A DNA stretch of 64,000 nucleotides from Gilliamella sp. Pas-s25 (lineage in GTDB: Bacteria > Pseudomonadota > Gammaproteobacteria > Enterobacterales > Orbaceae), in contig NZ_WTEV01000009.1 in assembly GCF_009795885.1 (NCBI RefSeq), positions 46,883 to 110,882 on the forward strand, given 5' to 3'. Below the pieces are notes generated by a model. That model was not told where the DNA came from. It saw only the letters and a list, made by a program, of their open reading frames with translations, and did no database searches. This document shows, one piece after another, positions 1 to 10,762 of this stretch. Every line of letters begins with the position of its first letter. The stretch's first letter is position 1. A program made the position numbers and the translations under genes.

Positions 1-2516
1 TAAATTTGGTTATCTTTGATGGCAAATTGTCCATTCATTAAGCCTTTTACATTAAGTTCAAGTGCCAATTGTTTGGCCTGCTGTCGTAGTTTGTCTAAAA
101 TATCTGCGTTTAAGGTGTGAGTTGGCAGTGAGCAAGCAGAATCGCCTGAGTGAATGCCTGCTTGTTCAATATGTTCCATAATGCCACCAATCACAATTTG
201 TTCGCCATCAGCAATCACATCAATATCCACTTCAATGGCATCATCTAAAAAGTGATCGAGTAAGACTGGTGCATTATTTGATTCGCTTACTGCGGTTTTA
301 AAATAACGCCTTAAATCTTGTTCATTATAGACAATTTCCATTGCGCGCCCCCCTAATACATAAGAAGGTCTAACCACTAATGGATAACCTATTTTTTCTG
401 CTTTGATGACTGCCTCATTAATATCGGTTACTGTTGCGTTGACAGGTTGTTTTAATTTCAGTTTATCGACGATTTCTTGAAAGCGTTGACGATCTTCGGC
501 TTTATCTATAGCATCGGGTGAGGTACCAATAATTGGTAGGCCAGCGGCTTCAAGCGCACGAGCAAGTTTTAGCGGTGTTTGCCCACCGTATTGCACAATA
601 ACACCATTTGGTTTTTCAACATGTGCAATTTCAAGCACATCTTCAAGCGTAACTGGCTCAAAATAGAGGCGGTCAGAAGTGTCATAATCGGTTGACACAG
701 TTTCGGGATTACAGTTAACTATAATGGTTTCATAACCATCCTCACGCAGAGCTAATGCCGCATGCACACAGCAATAATCAAACTCAATACCTTGTCCAAT
801 CCGATTAGGACCACCACCTAGGATCATAATTTTTTTACGGCTAAATTGAGGATTAGCTTCACACTCTTGCTCATAGGTTGAATAAAGATAAGCGGTATCT
901 GTTGCAAATTCAGCTGCACAGGTATCTACCCGCTTATAAACAGGGTGAATATGATATTGATGACGTAAATCGCAAACCGATTGCTCAGTAGTATTAAGTA
1001 GTTTGGCAATGCGTAAATCTGAAAAACCTTTACGTTTTAATTGCCATAATGTTTCTTGATCTATCTGTGCTAGTGACTGCTCTTTTAGCTTGTTTTCAAA
1101 ATTAACTAGATCTTCAATTTGCACCAAAAACCAACGATCTATATTGGTTAATGTAAAGATCTCATCTAAACTCAATCCAGCCCTAAAGGCATCGGCAATA
1201 TACCAAATACGATCGGCACCCGCTTCTTGGAGTTCATAACGAATTTTAGTGATATTTTTTTCATCGGTATAATCATCAATTTTAGGATCAAAACCTGAAG
1301 CGCCAACTTCAAGCCCTCGCAATGCTTTTTGTAATGATTCTTGGAAAGTACGCCCAATAGCCATGACTTCACCAACCGATTTCATTTGCGTGGTTAAACG
1401 ATCGTTACAGCCCGCAAATTTTTCAAAATTAAAGCGTGGGATTTTAGTGACCACATAATCAATCGACGGTTCAAATGAGGCGGGGGTTTTACCGCCAGTA
1501 ATATCATTAGATAATTCATCAAGAGTGTAACCAACTGCCAACTTAGCTGCAATTTTAGCAATTGGAAAACCAGTAGCTTTAGAAGCTAACGCTGATGAAC
1601 GTGATACTCGCGGATTCATCTCAATGACAATTAATCGTCCGGTTTTAGGGTCGACCGAGAATTGCACATTGGAACCACCAGTTTCAACGCCAATTTCACG
1701 CAGTACGGCAATTGATGCATTACGCATGATTTGATACTCTTTATCTGTCAATGTTTGTGCTGGCGCAACGGTAATTGAATCACCGGTGTGAATACCCATT
1801 GGATCGAAGTTTTCAATTGAGCAAACAATAATGCAATTGTCATTTTTGTCTCGCACCACTTCCATTTCATACTCTTTCCAACCTATTAATGACTCATCGA
1901 TGAGCAGTTCATTAGTCGGTGAAAGATCAAGCCCACGGGTACAGATTTCGTCAAATTCTTCTGTGTTATACGCAATTCCGCCTCCTGTGCCACCCATGGT
2001 AAAGGATGGGCGAATTATGCAGGGAAAACCAACTTGCTCAAGAACGGCATACGCTTCTTTAAGCGAATGAGCAATGCCTGATCTTGCAGTATCAAGACCA
2101 ATTTTTTTCATAGCCTCATCAAAACGTTTACGATCTTCGGCTTTATCTATAGCGTCGGCTGTTGCGCCAATCATCTCGACATTAAACTCTTTTAATACGC
2201 CTTGTTTTTCAAGCTCTAATGCACAGTTTAGTGCTGTTTGCCCCCCCATGGTTGGTAAAATAGCATCGGGTCTTTCTTGTTCAATAATCTTGCGAACACA
2301 TGTCCAATCAATTGGCTCGATATAAGTGGCATCGGCCAATTCAGGATCCGTCATAATAGTAGCAGGATTGGAGTTAACTAAAATAACGCGATAGCCTTCT
2401 TCACGTAGTGCCTTACAAGCTTGTGCACCGGAATAATCAAATTCACATGCTTGACCAATAACAATTGGGCCTGCGCCAATAATTAATATACTTTTGATAT
2501 CTGTTCGCTTAGCCAT
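1..2516 (-). CDS. carB: Carbamoyl-phosphate synthase large subunit (3' end outside window)
   Basis: The protein makes carbamoyl phosphate from bicarbonate, ATP and ammonia channelled from CarA, feeding arginine and pyrimidine synthesis. About 838 codons are visible, starting [20 protein letters not shown]. The first ATP-grasp half ([33 protein letters not shown]), the linker, and the start of the second half ([32 protein letters not shown]) can be read. The C-terminal regulatory domain lies beyond base 1; family members are about 1,070 residues. The ATG at 2516 follows the carA stop by two bases, so the pair is one operon. No frame breaks were seen. Confidence 0.97.
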   Translation of the reverse strand, partial: MAKRTDIKSILIIGAGPIVIGQACEFDYSGAQACKALREEGYRVILVNSNPATIMTDPELADATYIEPIDWTCVRKIIEQERPDAILPTMGGQTALNCALELEKQGVLKEFNVEMIGATADAIDKAEDRKRFDEAMKKIGLDTARSGIAHSLKEAYAVLEQVGFPCIIRPSFTMGGTGGGIAYNTEEFDEICTRGLDLSPTNELLIDESLIGWKEYEMEVVRDKNDNCIIVCSIENFDPMGIHTGDSITVAPAQTLTDKEYQIMRNASIAVLREIGVETGGSNVQFSVDPKTGRLIVIEMNPRVSRSSALASKATGFPIAKIAAKLAVGYTLDELSNDITGGKTPASFEPSIDYVVTKIPRFNFEKFAGCNDRLTTQMKSVGEVMAIGRTFQESLQKALRGLEVGASGFDPKIDDYTDEKNITKIRYELQEAGADRIWYIADAFRAGLSLDEIFTLTNIDRWFLVQIEDLVNFENKLKEQSLAQIDQETLWQLKRKGFSDLRIAKLLNTTEQSVCDLRHQYHIHPVYKRVDTCAAEFATDTAYLYSTYEQECEANPQFSRKKIMILGGGPNRIGQGIEFDYCCVHAALALREDGYETIIVNCNPETVSTDYDTSDRLYFEPVTLEDVLEIAHVEKPNGVIVQYGGQTPLKLARALEAAGLPIIGTSPDAIDKAEDRQRFQEIVDKLKLKQPVNATVTDINEAVIKAEKIGYPLVVRPSYVLGGRAMEIVYNEQDLRRYFKTAVSESNNAPVLLDHFLDDAIEVDIDVIADGEQIVIGGIMEHIEQAGIHSGDSACSLPTHTLNADILDKLRQQAKQLALELNVKGLMNGQFAIKDNQI

Positions 2517-2518
2517 AA

Positions 2519-3682
2519 TTATTGCTCCTGCTTATAAATTTTAATTAACTCAATAAAATGATCAAAAAGAGGTGCGGCATCATGCGGCCCGGGACTGGCT
2601 TCTGGGTGACCTTGGAAGCTAAAAGCTGGTTTTTGGTTGTGATGAATACCTTGCAGTGAACCATCGAATAGTGATTTATGCGTCACGCGTAAATGAGCGG
2701 GTAAACTTACTTCATCTACTGCAAAACCATGGTTTTGTGCGGTAATCATCACCTGATTATTTTCCAGATCTTTCACAGGGTGATTTCCGCCATGGTGACC
2801 AAACTTCATTTTTATCGTTTTGGCACCACATGCCAGCGCTAAAAGTTGATGGCCTAAGCAGATGCCAAAGATAGGAATATCAGTGTTTAAAAACTGCTTA
2901 ATAGCCTCAATTGCATAACTGCAAGGAGCGGGATCACCTGGACCATTAGATAAAAATATTCCGTCAGGCTTTAATGCAAGGACTTCTTTTGCTGTTGTTT
3001 TAGCTGGTACGACTGTTAATTTACAACCACGCTCAACTAACATGCGCAAAATATTGCGTTTTACGCCAAAGTCATAGGCAACAACATGGTATGGTAATTG
3101 AGTCTCTGGTATTGGATTAGTCTGCTGTTGTTGCCCTGTCCATAATATGCCTTCAGTCCAAATATAACTTGATGAACACGTCACTTCTTTAGCTAAATCA
3201 AGCCCACTTAATCCTTTAAAATTTATCGCCTGCTGTTTGGCTATTTCGGCTTTTTCAAGTAAGGTCTTTTTATCCGTTGCCGTTATGATAACACCATGCT
3301 GTGCCCCTTTTTCACGCAAAATACGCGTTAAGCGCCGTGTATCAATATCAGCAATGGCAATAACATTATGCTTTTTTAAATAGCTGGAAAGATCGAGTTC
3401 GCTTCTGTAGTTGCTAGCTAATAATGGCAAATCGCGAATAACCAGCCCTTTTGCATAAACTTGACCGGATTCGGCATCATCATCATTTGTCCCTACATTA
3501 CCAATATGAGGATAGGTCAATGTAACCAATTGTTCACAGTAAGAGGGATCGGTAAGAATTTCTTGATAGCCGGTCATTGAGGTATTAAAAACCACTTCTC
3601 CAACAGTTTGACCATCAGCACCAATGGATTTTCCGATAAATTGCGAACCATCTTGTAACATAAGCAGGGCATAAGTTTGCAT
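2519..3682 (-). CDS. carA: Carbamoyl-phosphate synthase small (glutaminase) subunit
   Basis: The 387-residue glutamine amidotransferase supplies ammonia to CarB. The N-terminal CarA domain is followed by a class I glutaminase domain with the nucleophile Cys275 in GICLGHQLL and the His359/Glu361 pair in [12 protein letters not shown], so the triad is intact. Length matches the E. coli enzyme (about 382). It is the first gene of carAB, transcribed leftwards and divergent from argF. Two ARG-box-like sites 21 bp apart lie just upstream (3699-3733), which suggests arginine repression. Confidence 0.97.
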   Translation of the reverse strand: MQTYALLMLQDGSQFIGKSIGADGQTVGEVVFNTSMTGYQEILTDPSYCEQLVTLTYPHIGNVGTNDDDAESGQVYAKGLVIRDLPLLASNYRSELDLSSYLKKHNVIAIADIDTRRLTRILREKGAQHGVIITATDKKTLLEKAEIAKQQAINFKGLSGLDLAKEVTCSSSYIWTEGILWTGQQQQTNPIPETQLPYHVVAYDFGVKRNILRMLVERGCKLTVVPAKTTAKEVLALKPDGIFLSNGPGDPAPCSYAIEAIKQFLNTDIPIFGICLGHQLLALACGAKTIKMKFGHHGGNHPVKDLENNQVMITAQNHGFAVDEVSLPAHLRVTHKSLFDGSLQGIHHNQKPAFSFQGHPEASPGPHDAAPLFDHFIELIKIYKQEQ

Positions 3683-3698
3683 GATTAAAAAGACCTTT

Positions 3699-3733
3699 TG
3701 AATAATTTATCGATATTTTTGAATATAAATTCA
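3699..3733 (-). promoter_or_regulatory. Tandem ARG boxes upstream of carA
   Basis: TGAATATAAATTCA at 3720-3733 matches the core ARG box TGAATWWWWATTCA at every position. A weaker site, TGAATAATTTATCG, starts at 3699, exactly 21 bp away. That is the usual spacing of the two 18-bp operators bound by an ArgR hexamer. The strong box ends 38 bases before the carA start. Sequence match is direct; ArgR binding is inferred. Confidence 0.75.
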
Positions 3734-3877
3734 AATTAATTTATCTATAAAGATACAATAATTGACCATTTTATTACACTTTTTTGTACAAAAGAAGCAA
3801 TATTATAAAAATTATCTTAATAAATAAGTCTAATTTTTGAGACACCTCTCAATATAAAGATAAAATATTGGGATGAT

Positions 3878-3932
3878 TATAATGTTTAACTTGAATTTGC
3901 ATAATTATTCAAATAGAATTATTTGAATAATT
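3878..3932 (+). promoter_or_regulatory. argF -10 element, ARG box and 12-bp palindrome
   Basis: A perfect TATAAT lies at 3878-3883. Downstream, TGCATAATTATTCA at 3898-3911 matches the ARG box core at 13 of 14 positions. A perfect inverted repeat (AATTATTCAAAT at 3903-3914, ATTTGAATAATT at 3921-3932) overlaps that box and may add operator half-sites. No good -35 hexamer was found. The ribosome site AGGAG is at 3942-3946. An operator just downstream of the likely start point would fit ArgR repression. Confidence 0.6.
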
Positions 3933-3953
3933 ACGGTTATTAGGAGCAATATT

Positions 3954-4964
3954 ATGCACGGTTTTTATCAGCGCCATTTTTTACGATTACTCGACTTTAG
4001 CCCTAGTGAAATCAATCAATTAATTAATCTTGCTATTGAATTAAAACAAGCCAAACAACAAGGGCAAGAACAACAACATTTGATAGGTAAAAATATTGCA
4101 TTAATTTTTGAGAAAGACTCTACCCGTACTCGTTGTGCTTTCGAGGTTGGTGCATTTGATCAAGGTGCTAATGTCACTTATTTAGGACCAAGTGGTAGTC
4201 AAATTGGGCATAAAGAGTCAATTGCAGATACTGCGCGCGTACTGGGTCGAATGTATAACGGAATTGAGTATCGTGGTTATGGCCAACAAATTGTTGAAAC
4301 GCTAGCAAAATATTCAGGAGTGCCAGTTTGGAATGGTCTGACGACCGAAGCACATCCAACCCAAATATTAGCTGATTTTATGACAATGAAAGAGCATATA
4401 GGAGATCGCCCATTAAGCAGTATTAAATTTGCCTATTTAGGCGATGCTCGGAATAATATGGGAAATTCATTAATGGAAGGTGCTGCGTTAATGGGGATGG
4501 AAATTCGATTAGTGGCCCCAAAAGCTTGTCAGCCGGAAGCCGAACTTGTGCAAAAGTGCCAAGATATTGCCAAAACAACCGGTGCCAAAATTATCTTAAC
4601 TGAAGATGTTACTTTGGGCGTTAAAGATGTTGATTTTTTATACACTGATGTATGGGTCTCAATGGGGGAGCCAAAAGAAGTCTGGGATGAACGGGTTAAA
4701 TTATTAACGCCTTATCAAGTAAATGAAAATGTAATCAAACTTACCAATAATCCCAATGTCAAATTTATGCACTGCTTGCCAGCTTTTCATGATACCAATA
4801 CGACAGTGGGCAAACAGATGGCAGCACAATATGGTTTAATCAATGGGCTTGAAGTAACTAATGACGTATTTGAATCTGAGCATAGTATTGTATTTGACGA
4901 GGCGGAAAACAGGCTACATACCATTAAAGCGGTAATGGTTGCAACATTAACCAAAGACGAATAA
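3954..4964 (+). CDS. argF: Ornithine carbamoyltransferase
   Basis: The enzyme converts carbamoyl phosphate and ornithine to citrulline in the cytoplasm. The 336 residues include the carbamoyl-phosphate loop STRTR (56-60), HPTQ (134-137) and the ornithine-side HCLP (273-276), all intact and near E. coli positions. The ATG at 3954 follows AGGAG by seven bases. It is divergent from carAB, so the producer and user of carbamoyl phosphate share one control region. It could equally be named argI; sequence alone does not separate the two E. coli paralogues. Confidence 0.96.
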   Translation: MHGFYQRHFLRLLDFSPSEINQLINLAIELKQAKQQGQEQQHLIGKNIALIFEKDSTRTRCAFEVGAFDQGANVTYLGPSGSQIGHKESIADTARVLGRMYNGIEYRGYGQQIVETLAKYSGVPVWNGLTTEAHPTQILADFMTMKEHIGDRPLSSIKFAYLGDARNNMGNSLMEGAALMGMEIRLVAPKACQPEAELVQKCQDIAKTTGAKIILTEDVTLGVKDVDFLYTDVWVSMGEPKEVWDERVKLLTPYQVNENVIKLTNNPNVKFMHCLPAFHDTNTTVGKQMAAQYGLINGLEVTNDVFESEHSIVFDEAENRLHTIKAVMVATLTKDE

Positions 4965-4982
4965 TATTATCACAATCAATAC

Positions 4983-5034
4983 AAAGGTGTTTTGTTAAAA
5001 TAAGCGCCTTTCTTTTTGCCGACTTAATGTCGGC
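4983..5034 (+). terminator. Terminator hairpin(s) after argF
   Basis: AAAGGTG (4983-4989) pairs with CGCCTTT (5005-5011), followed by CTTTTT. A second hairpin, GCCGAC (5018-5023) with GTCGGC (5029-5034), follows directly. The first looks like the intrinsic terminator of argF. Confidence 0.65.
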
Positions 5035-5063
5035 ATAATTTTATCTAAAAAGAATATTGAATC

Positions 5064-5561
5064 ATGACCAAACAAGAGCGAAATAAAGATTTTAAAAAAT
5101 ACCTAAAACTGACCAATCCCATTCATTTCTTAGCAGTAGGATTGGGTAGTGGCATGTCACCGATTATGCCAGGTACCATGGGTTCATTAATGGCAATCCC
5201 GTTATGGCTTTTGTTCTATGGATTACAGCCAGCTTTATACTGGATATTTATTTTAGTGACTTTTATTTTTGGTTGTTTTATTTGTCAAAAAACCTCGGAT
5301 GATACACATACTCACGATTCAGGGCATATCGTTTGGGATGAATTTGTCGGCATGTGGATCACCTTATTTTTTATTCCGCAACTTTCAGTTATGTGGGTTG
5401 CCATAGCTTTTGTGGCATTTAGAGTGTTTGACATGGTAAAACCTTGGCCAATTCGCTGGTTTGATAAACGTGTACCGGGTGGATTTGGCATTATGGTAGA
5501 TGATGTGCTTGCCGCTATCTTTTCATCATTCACCGTTTATGCCATGACATTGATTATTTAA
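5064..5561 (+). CDS. pgpA: Phosphatidylglycerophosphatase A
   Basis: The 165-residue inner-membrane phosphatase converts phosphatidylglycerol phosphate to phosphatidylglycerol. It shows the family's hydrophobic segments and conserved stretches: GSGMSPIMPGTMGSL near the N terminus, IVWDEFVGMWI in the middle, and PGGFGIMVDDVLAAI near the C terminus, with the acidic residues expected in PgpA. Length is close to the E. coli protein (about 172). It is convergent with nadK, with only 55 bases between the stop codons. In E. coli pgpA follows thiL; that link is absent here. Confidence 0.93.
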   Translation: MTKQERNKDFKKYLKLTNPIHFLAVGLGSGMSPIMPGTMGSLMAIPLWLLFYGLQPALYWIFILVTFIFGCFICQKTSDDTHTHDSGHIVWDEFVGMWITLFFIPQLSVMWVAIAFVAFRVFDMVKPWPIRWFDKRVPGGFGIMVDDVLAAIFSSFTVYAMTLII

Positions 5562-5616
5562 GATGAAATTTTATACTAAAACACATGCTTTCCTGAAAGT
5601 TTTTGACAAAATTAGA

Positions 5617-6495
5617 CTAAAACATCTTTTGTGACCAACCTAATTTGGTTGAAAGATTATTAAAGTAATCATAATCTTTGGTATGAATCAAATTAAATTC
5701 ATACGATGAACGACGAATAATTACATCCTGTGTTGGTTTGACCGGTAAAATAATTTGGCTATCACAGGCAATATTTATATCAAGCGCAGTTGTTGGAAAT
5801 TTAAGATGAATAGGATTATCTCCCTTAATAACTAATGGTCTAACTGCTAACGAATGCGGAAACATTGGTGTAATAATTAATGCGTCTAAATGAGGCGCTA
5901 AAATAGGTCCACCCGCTGATAGTGAATAGGCAGTAGAGCCTGTCGGTGTTGCAATAATCAATCCATCAGCCCGCTGTGAAAACGCATTGCGTTCATTAAT
6001 GTAAACATCATAGTCAATCATATGGGCAACCGTATTGGGGGTCACAACAATTTCGTTCACAGCAAAACTTGAATTAATTAAATTGCCTTCATCATAAATA
6101 GAAACTTCTAGTAAAAAGCGAGGGTCATTGTCATATTCGCCGGCAATCACTGGGCTTAATTGTTCAATCACTTGTTCGTGTGATATGTCGGTTAAAAAAC
6201 CTAAATTACCACGATTGACACCGATCACTTTAATTTTATATGGAGATAAGTAACGCGCAGAACGTAACATATTGCCATCCCCCCCCACAACAATGGCGAG
6301 GTCAGCTTGCTGGCCAATTGTTTCTAAAGAAGCATAATGGCTAACGGGAAATTGAATATGGTCCTCCAAGCGCTCTTCAACTAACACACGAATACCAAGT
6401 TTAACAAGCCAATCATAAAGCACTTGATGGGTTTCAATTGCTTCTAACTTACGCGGAAGTCCGATGAGACCAATGCATTTAAATGGAGTTTGCAT
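5617..6495 (-). CDS. nadK: NAD kinase
   Basis: The cytoplasmic enzyme phosphorylates NAD to NADP. The 292 residues contain the family signature GGDGN (71-75), then NLGFLTD, and the glycine-rich segment ATPTGSTAYSLSAGGPI typical of bacterial NAD kinases. Length equals the E. coli enzyme. It is divergent from grpE, the same relative arrangement as in E. coli (nadK/grpE). Confidence 0.96.
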   Translation of the reverse strand: MQTPFKCIGLIGLPRKLEAIETHQVLYDWLVKLGIRVLVEERLEDHIQFPVSHYASLETIGQQADLAIVVGGDGNMLRSARYLSPYKIKVIGVNRGNLGFLTDISHEQVIEQLSPVIAGEYDNDPRFLLEVSIYDEGNLINSSFAVNEIVVTPNTVAHMIDYDVYINERNAFSQRADGLIIATPTGSTAYSLSAGGPILAPHLDALIITPMFPHSLAVRPLVIKGDNPIHLKFPTTALDINIACDSQIILPVKPTQDVIIRRSSYEFNLIHTKDYDYFNNLSTKLGWSQKMF

Positions 6496-6578
6496 AAAAT
6501 ATCCTTGTAATTTTTTACATAAAAAATATGTATTTTTTCGTCACAGGTCAAAAAATTACATATCAATGTACCAATAAG

Positions 6579-6606
6579 CTTGTAATCATAAAAATTGTCC
6601 CCATAA
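6579..6606 (+). promoter_or_regulatory. Sigma-32-type promoter of grpE
   Basis: CTTGTA at 6579-6584 and CCCCATAA at 6599-6606 are separated by 14 bases. They match the heat-shock consensus (CTTGAA, spacer, CCCCATNT) closely and lie about 46 bases before the grpE start. Heat-shock control by RpoH is inferred. Confidence 0.7.
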
Positions 6607-6652
6607 TAACCGTTATTCACTAAGTTTTCGACTACATTATTTGGAGTACCTT

Positions 6653-7237
6653 ATGACAGAACAAGATAAAAATACGTCAGAAAATGAAACTAGCATTGAC
6701 ACACCAGCAGAAGAAACAATCGAACAACAAGCAGCGTCACAACCTAATTTTGAAGAGCAATTAAAAGCGAAAGAAGTTCGCATTACAGAGCTTGAGCAAG
6801 CATTGCAATTAGCGAAAAAAAATGAAAGCGAAGCGATGATTCGTGCACGAGCTGAAATTGATAATGTTCGTAAACGTGTTGAGCAAGATGTTGATAAAGC
6901 ACGTAAATTTGCACTAGAAAAATTCTCTAATGAATTATTACCAGTTATTGATAATCTAGAACGCGCTTTAGAATCAACAGACAAAGCTAATCCAGAACAT
7001 AAGGCCACTGTGGAAGGGTTAGAATTGACATTAAAATCATTCTTAGATACGGTCAAAAAATTTGGTATTGAAGTAATTAATACCGAAGATTCACAATTAA
7101 ATCCTGATGTACACCAAGCAATTAGCATGGTTGAATCGCCAGAACATCAATCAGGTCAAATCGTTAATACCATTCAAAAAGGTTACACCTTAAATGGTCG
7201 TTTAATTCGTCCTGCGATGGTCATTGTTGCTAAATAG
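6653..7237 (+). CDS. grpE: Nucleotide exchange factor GrpE
   Basis: GrpE releases ADP from DnaK in the Hsp70 cycle. The protein has an acidic, disordered N terminus, a long coiled coil (about residues 40-120) with RARAEIDNVRKR and NELLPVIDNLERAL, and a C-terminal beta domain ending NGRLIRPAMVIVAK. The ATG at 6653 is chosen because GGAG at 6643-6646 stands seven bases ahead; an upstream in-frame TTG at 6641 overlaps that site. This gives 194 residues, similar to E. coli (197). A sigma-32-like promoter precedes it. Confidence 0.96.
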   Translation: MTEQDKNTSENETSIDTPAEETIEQQAASQPNFEEQLKAKEVRITELEQALQLAKKNESEAMIRARAEIDNVRKRVEQDVDKARKFALEKFSNELLPVIDNLERALESTDKANPEHKATVEGLELTLKSFLDTVKKFGIEVINTEDSQLNPDVHQAISMVESPEHQSGQIVNTIQKGYTLNGRLIRPAMVIVAK

Positions 7238-7253
7238 TTTAGTTTAAATGGAT

Positions 7254-7276
7254 AACCGCCAACCATTTTGGCGGTT
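7254..7276. terminator. Terminator between grpE and def
   Basis: AACCGCCAA (7254-7262) pairs perfectly with TTGGCGGTT (7268-7276) around a 5-base loop and is followed by AATTTTATTT. It sits between convergent genes and probably serves grpE. Confidence 0.75.
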
Positions 7277-7280
7277 AATT

Positions 7281-7793
7281 TTATTTATTCCGTTGTTCTT
7301 CACGAGCAAGCTTTTTCATTTTTTGCTCGATTCGTTGACGTTTTAATGGTGAAAGATAATCAACAAATAGTTTACCTTTTAAGTGATCCATTTCGTGTTG
7401 AATACAGATAGCAAGTAGTTCATCGGCGTCAATTTCATAAGGATTGCCATTACGATCAAGTGCTTTAATTTTGATTTTTTCAGCCCTTGGTACAAACCCG
7501 CGACAATCAGGTACTGATAGGCAACCTTCTTCAATACCGGTCTCACCTTCTTGGCTAATGACTTCTGGATTGATAATCACATAAACTTGACTTTTATCTT
7601 CTGATACATCAATCACAATAATTTGCTCATGCACATCCACTTGAGTTGACGCAAGGCCGATTCCGTTTTCGGCGTACATGGTTTCAATCATATTATCAAT
7701 GATCGTTTGTAACTCTGGTGTGAACTGGGTAACAGGCTTAGCAACTTTGCGAAGTCGCTCATCAGGGAAACGTAATACCGGTAAAATAGCCAT
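7281..7793 (-). CDS. def: Peptide deformylase
   Basis: The metalloenzyme removes the formyl group from nascent polypeptides. All three motifs are present: NGIGLASTQ (43-51), EGCLS with Cys91, and QHEMDH with His133, Glu134 and His137 as the metal-binding and catalytic set. The 170 residues match the E. coli enzyme (169). It is divergent from dprA. In E. coli def is followed by fmt; here grpE lies downstream in the opposite direction, so fmt must be elsewhere. Confidence 0.97.
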   Translation of the reverse strand: MAILPVLRFPDERLRKVAKPVTQFTPELQTIIDNMIETMYAENGIGLASTQVDVHEQIIVIDVSEDKSQVYVIINPEVISQEGETGIEEGCLSVPDCRGFVPRAEKIKIKALDRNGNPYEIDADELLAICIQHEMDHLKGKLFVDYLSPLKRQRIEQKMKKLAREEQRNK

Positions 7794-7949
7794 AAATTAT
7801 TCGATCTACTCCTCAAATTTCGGGTTTATTCAAACTTTTGCACATTGTAAACATTTATCATACTGATGAATAGTGTTTGTTAGCTATTGCTAGTATTTAT
7901 CTTATCAATTCAAGATAGTTAAATTATTTAACATGAGAACAAAAAAGTT

Positions 7950-9056
7950 ATGATGAGTAAATATGAGTTCTTATTACGAATTTCAATGCTTGGACATGGC
8001 AAACAGGCCATTTTTGAAAAAATTGGACAACTTTTTGCAAACAATTTACCAAGTTGCATACAAGATGTTTCTATTTTGTTAGATAAACTGGGATTTTCGG
8101 ATGTTCAATTAACGCTTTTTTATGAAACATCATATTTGCATTTTGAACCAGTCCTTGAATGGTTAGATTCACCCTGCCCACAAAAACACCTTATTGCCTA
8201 TTGTGATAGTGATTATCCATTGCTACTCAAACAAATTAGCTCTCCGCCATTATTATTGTTTGTTTTAGGTAATCGACAGCTATTGTATTCCCCTCAACTA
8301 GCTATGGTTGGAAGCCGTGAATTTAGTGAATATGGGGCCCAATGGGGGCGATATTTTGCTGGCGAACTGGCTATGAATGGTTTAACAATAACCAGTGGTT
8401 TGGCGCTAGGGTTAGATGCGATTTGCCATCGTGGTGCGCTTGAGGTATCTGGTCATACGATTGCAGTTTTAGGTAGTGGTTTAGCAAAAATTGCACCACG
8501 ATCAAATTTAAACTTAGCTAATGATATTTTAGCTCAAGATGGTGCCATTGTGTCCGAATTTTTGCCGTTTGAAAAGGCTAGATCGGTCTATTTTCCTCGT
8601 CGAAATCGAATTATTAGTGGATTAAGTTTAGGTACCTTTGTAATTGAAGCTTCAGAGAAAAGCGGGTCGTTAATTACTGCGCGCTATGCACTTGAGCAAA
8701 ATCGCGATATCTTTGCCTTACCTGGTGATATTAATAATGAAAACTGTAGTGGAACGCATTATTTAATTAAACAAGGTGCCTATTTAGTTTCTAAACCGGC
8801 TGATATTTTAGAGCATTATTGTCGTTATTTATCGGTAGCAAATGGCTCGCATAATCAGTTTAAAGAAGAACAAAATAATTCTATTTTATATCCTGAAATT
8901 TTTGCTGTGATTCACCATCAACCTATTCCGGTTGATATTATTGCTCAACAAGTAAATATGTCCATTCCGGAAGTAACAATAAAATTATTAGATATGGAAT
9001 TAGCCGGATTAATTAAAACGGTAACCGGAGGTTATATTCGCAATAGATTAATTTAA
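7950..9056 (+). CDS. dprA: DNA-processing protein A (DprA/Smf)
   Basis: DprA binds incoming single-stranded DNA and loads RecA during transformation. The 368 residues contain the Rossmann-like core: MVGSREFSEYGAQWGR, SGLALGLDAICHRGAL, LGSGL, FPRRNRIISGLSLGT, and SLITARYALEQNRDIFALPG. A C-terminal winged-helix (DprA_WH) part ends GYIRN. The start has two adjacent ATGs and no strong ribosome site, so the exact start could shift by one codon. It is divergent from def, next to which it often lies. Confidence 0.95.
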   Translation: MMSKYEFLLRISMLGHGKQAIFEKIGQLFANNLPSCIQDVSILLDKLGFSDVQLTLFYETSYLHFEPVLEWLDSPCPQKHLIAYCDSDYPLLLKQISSPPLLLFVLGNRQLLYSPQLAMVGSREFSEYGAQWGRYFAGELAMNGLTITSGLALGLDAICHRGALEVSGHTIAVLGSGLAKIAPRSNLNLANDILAQDGAIVSEFLPFEKARSVYFPRRNRIISGLSLGTFVIEASEKSGSLITARYALEQNRDIFALPGDINNENCSGTHYLIKQGAYLVSKPADILEHYCRYLSVANGSHNQFKEEQNNSILYPEIFAVIHHQPIPVDIIAQQVNMSIPEVTIKLLDMELAGLIKTVTGGYIRNRLI

Positions 9057-9111
9057 AATAGCCGTATTTATGTTAAAAATTTTTAGGAAAGCATGCAGCT
9101 AAGTACAAAAT

Positions 9112-9131
9112 CCGCCGATATAAATCGGCGG
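9112..9131. terminator. Hairpin between dprA and rraA
   Basis: CCGCCGAT (9112-9119) pairs with ATCGGCGG (9124-9131). It lies between convergent genes. In the leftward direction the hairpin is followed by TTTTG, so it may act as a terminator for rraA, and weakly for dprA. Confidence 0.6.
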
Positions 9132-9145
9132 TAATAATTCGTTTT

Positions 9146-9637
9146 TTATTTATCTTCAACTTCTAGAGCTATTTCAGATAAGATAATACCAGTGTTATCA
9201 GCATAGACAAAATCACCCGAAAAGAAAGTTACTCCGCCAAAATTAATACGAATATCGATTTCACCAACGCCTTGATCTTCAGCACCAACTGGAATTGCTG
9301 CCAATGCTTGAATACCAATCTCGGCTTCAGCCAGATAATCAACTTGACGAACAGCACCATAGACAATAATCCCTTCCCAATGATTTTGAACGGCCATATC
9401 TATTAGTTCTGCATCAATTAATGCACGACGAACAGAGCCACCCCCATCGATTACCAAGATTCTACCTGAGCCGTCTGATTGTAAAATTTCGTATAGTAAC
9501 CCATTGTCTTCAAAACATTTAACTGTTACAGCTTGACCTGAAAATGATGCAACACCACCAAAATTACTAAATATCGGTTCAACTACGTTAACATCTTCTG
9601 GGTAATAATCGCAAAGAATTGAAGTATCAAACTCCAT
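9146..9637 (-). CDS. rraA: Regulator of ribonuclease E activity A
   Basis: RraA binds RNase E and inhibits mRNA turnover. The sequence follows the family throughout: [20 protein letters not shown] at the start, then [36 protein letters not shown], and a C-terminal [14 protein letters not shown]. The ATG at 9637 is preferred over an upstream TTG at 9643 because AGGAG (9646-9650) stands eight bases from the ATG and too close to the TTG. This gives 163 residues. It lies downstream of menA in the same direction, as in E. coli. Confidence 0.95.
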   Translation of the reverse strand: MEFDTSILCDYYPEDVNVVEPIFSNFGGVASFSGQAVTVKCFEDNGLLYEILQSDGSGRILVIDGGGSVRRALIDAELIDMAVQNHWEGIIVYGAVRQVDYLAEAEIGIQALAAIPVGAEDQGVGEIDIRINFGGVTFFSGDFVYADNTGIILSEIALEVEDK

Positions 9638-9724
9638 TATCAAGTCTCCTTGTGCTGTGATATAAGTTTACTTAGTATAACGCTAACATTAAGTAAAATG
9701 ATATTAAATTTAAATAAACGTGAA

Positions 9725-10627
9725 CTAGCTCAAAATAATTCCTAAACAATAAAGTAAATTTGTCAATAAAGCAAATTTGACCATCTGTAATAATAAAGGT
9801 ACAGCCTCTTTATGTGTCTTAAATTGAAAAACAGCATAAATATGTTTAATAAATAGTGGTAAGGTTAGTATAAATAAACCGCTCCATACTGTTTGTAAAC
9901 AGTTGTATGCAAATAAACTAAGACAACAAAACGCAATAAGTAATAACAATAGATGATAATATCTTCCCATATTTTTACCCATTATGACCACTAATGTACG
10001 CTTATTATGATTTTGATCTATTTCTATATCACGAAGATTATTGATGTTAAGTACAGCAACAGATAATAGTCCGCAACCTAAAGCGGGTAAAATAATCGGT
10101 AAAAAAAGTACTTTGGTTTGCAAGTAGTAACTACCCATAACCCCAATCAAGCCAAAGAAAAGAAGTACTGATAGATCGCCAAATCCAATATAGCCGTAAG
10201 GTTTTTTACCTATGGTATAAGTTATGGCTGCAATAATAGATAAGAGTCCTAATAATATAAAACTAAATAATTCATAAATATTATTACAAGCAAGTATAAG
10301 TAAACTTAGCCCAAATGAAACACATAAAAAAGTATTAATCCATAATGATATTTTTAGCTGTTTAAGTGTAATTAAACCCAATTGTATTCCACGAGTATGG
10401 GCGGTAAGATTGTTTTGATCACTCCCTTTAATTTCATCACCGTAGTCATTGGCTAGATTAGCAAGAATTTGTAATAATGAAGCGGTAATTAATGAAAATA
10501 GTAGTATCCAAAAATTAAATTGGTGTTGCCAATAAGCTAACGCATTTCCTATTAATACTGCCGAAAGAGAAAGGGGCAGAGTTTGTAACCGTAAACTAAT
10601 AATCCATGGATGAAATTTATTATACAT
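9725..10627 (-). CDS. menA: 1,4-dihydroxy-2-naphthoate prenyltransferase
   Basis: This UbiA-family membrane enzyme attaches the polyprenyl chain in menaquinone synthesis. The N terminus (WIISLRLQTLPLSLSAVLIG) and the first aspartate motif NLANDYGDEIKGSD are characteristic of MenA. A second aspartate region, NINNLRDIEIDQNHNKRT, follows, with about eight hydrophobic segments across 300 residues. rraA follows after 87 bases. Menaquinone production fits an anaerobic or microaerobic life style. Confidence 0.94.
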   Translation of the reverse strand: MYNKFHPWIISLRLQTLPLSLSAVLIGNALAYWQHQFNFWILLFSLITASLLQILANLANDYGDEIKGSDQNNLTAHTRGIQLGLITLKQLKISLWINTFLCVSFGLSLLILACNNIYELFSFILLGLLSIIAAITYTIGKKPYGYIGFGDLSVLLFFGLIGVMGSYYLQTKVLFLPIILPALGCGLLSVAVLNINNLRDIEIDQNHNKRTLVVIMGKNMGRYYHLLLLLIAFCCLSLFAYNCLQTVWSGLFILTLPLFIKHIYAVFQFKTHKEAVPLLLQMVKFALLTNLLYCLGIILS

Positions 10628-10762
10628 TCAGTACATTATTTATAGTGAAAGCTATTAATCATAATAACAGCAATACAAAAAAAGTTCACGGTATTGATGA
10701 TAAAAATATCTCTAATAACTTTCAGATTATTTCCAATTATATGCTGGATCGATATTAATCAT

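Noticed and set aside
6637..7128. 163-codon frame antisense to grpE
   Set aside because: Low-complexity Ser/Asn-rich shadow of the GrpE coiled-coil codons; no independent support.
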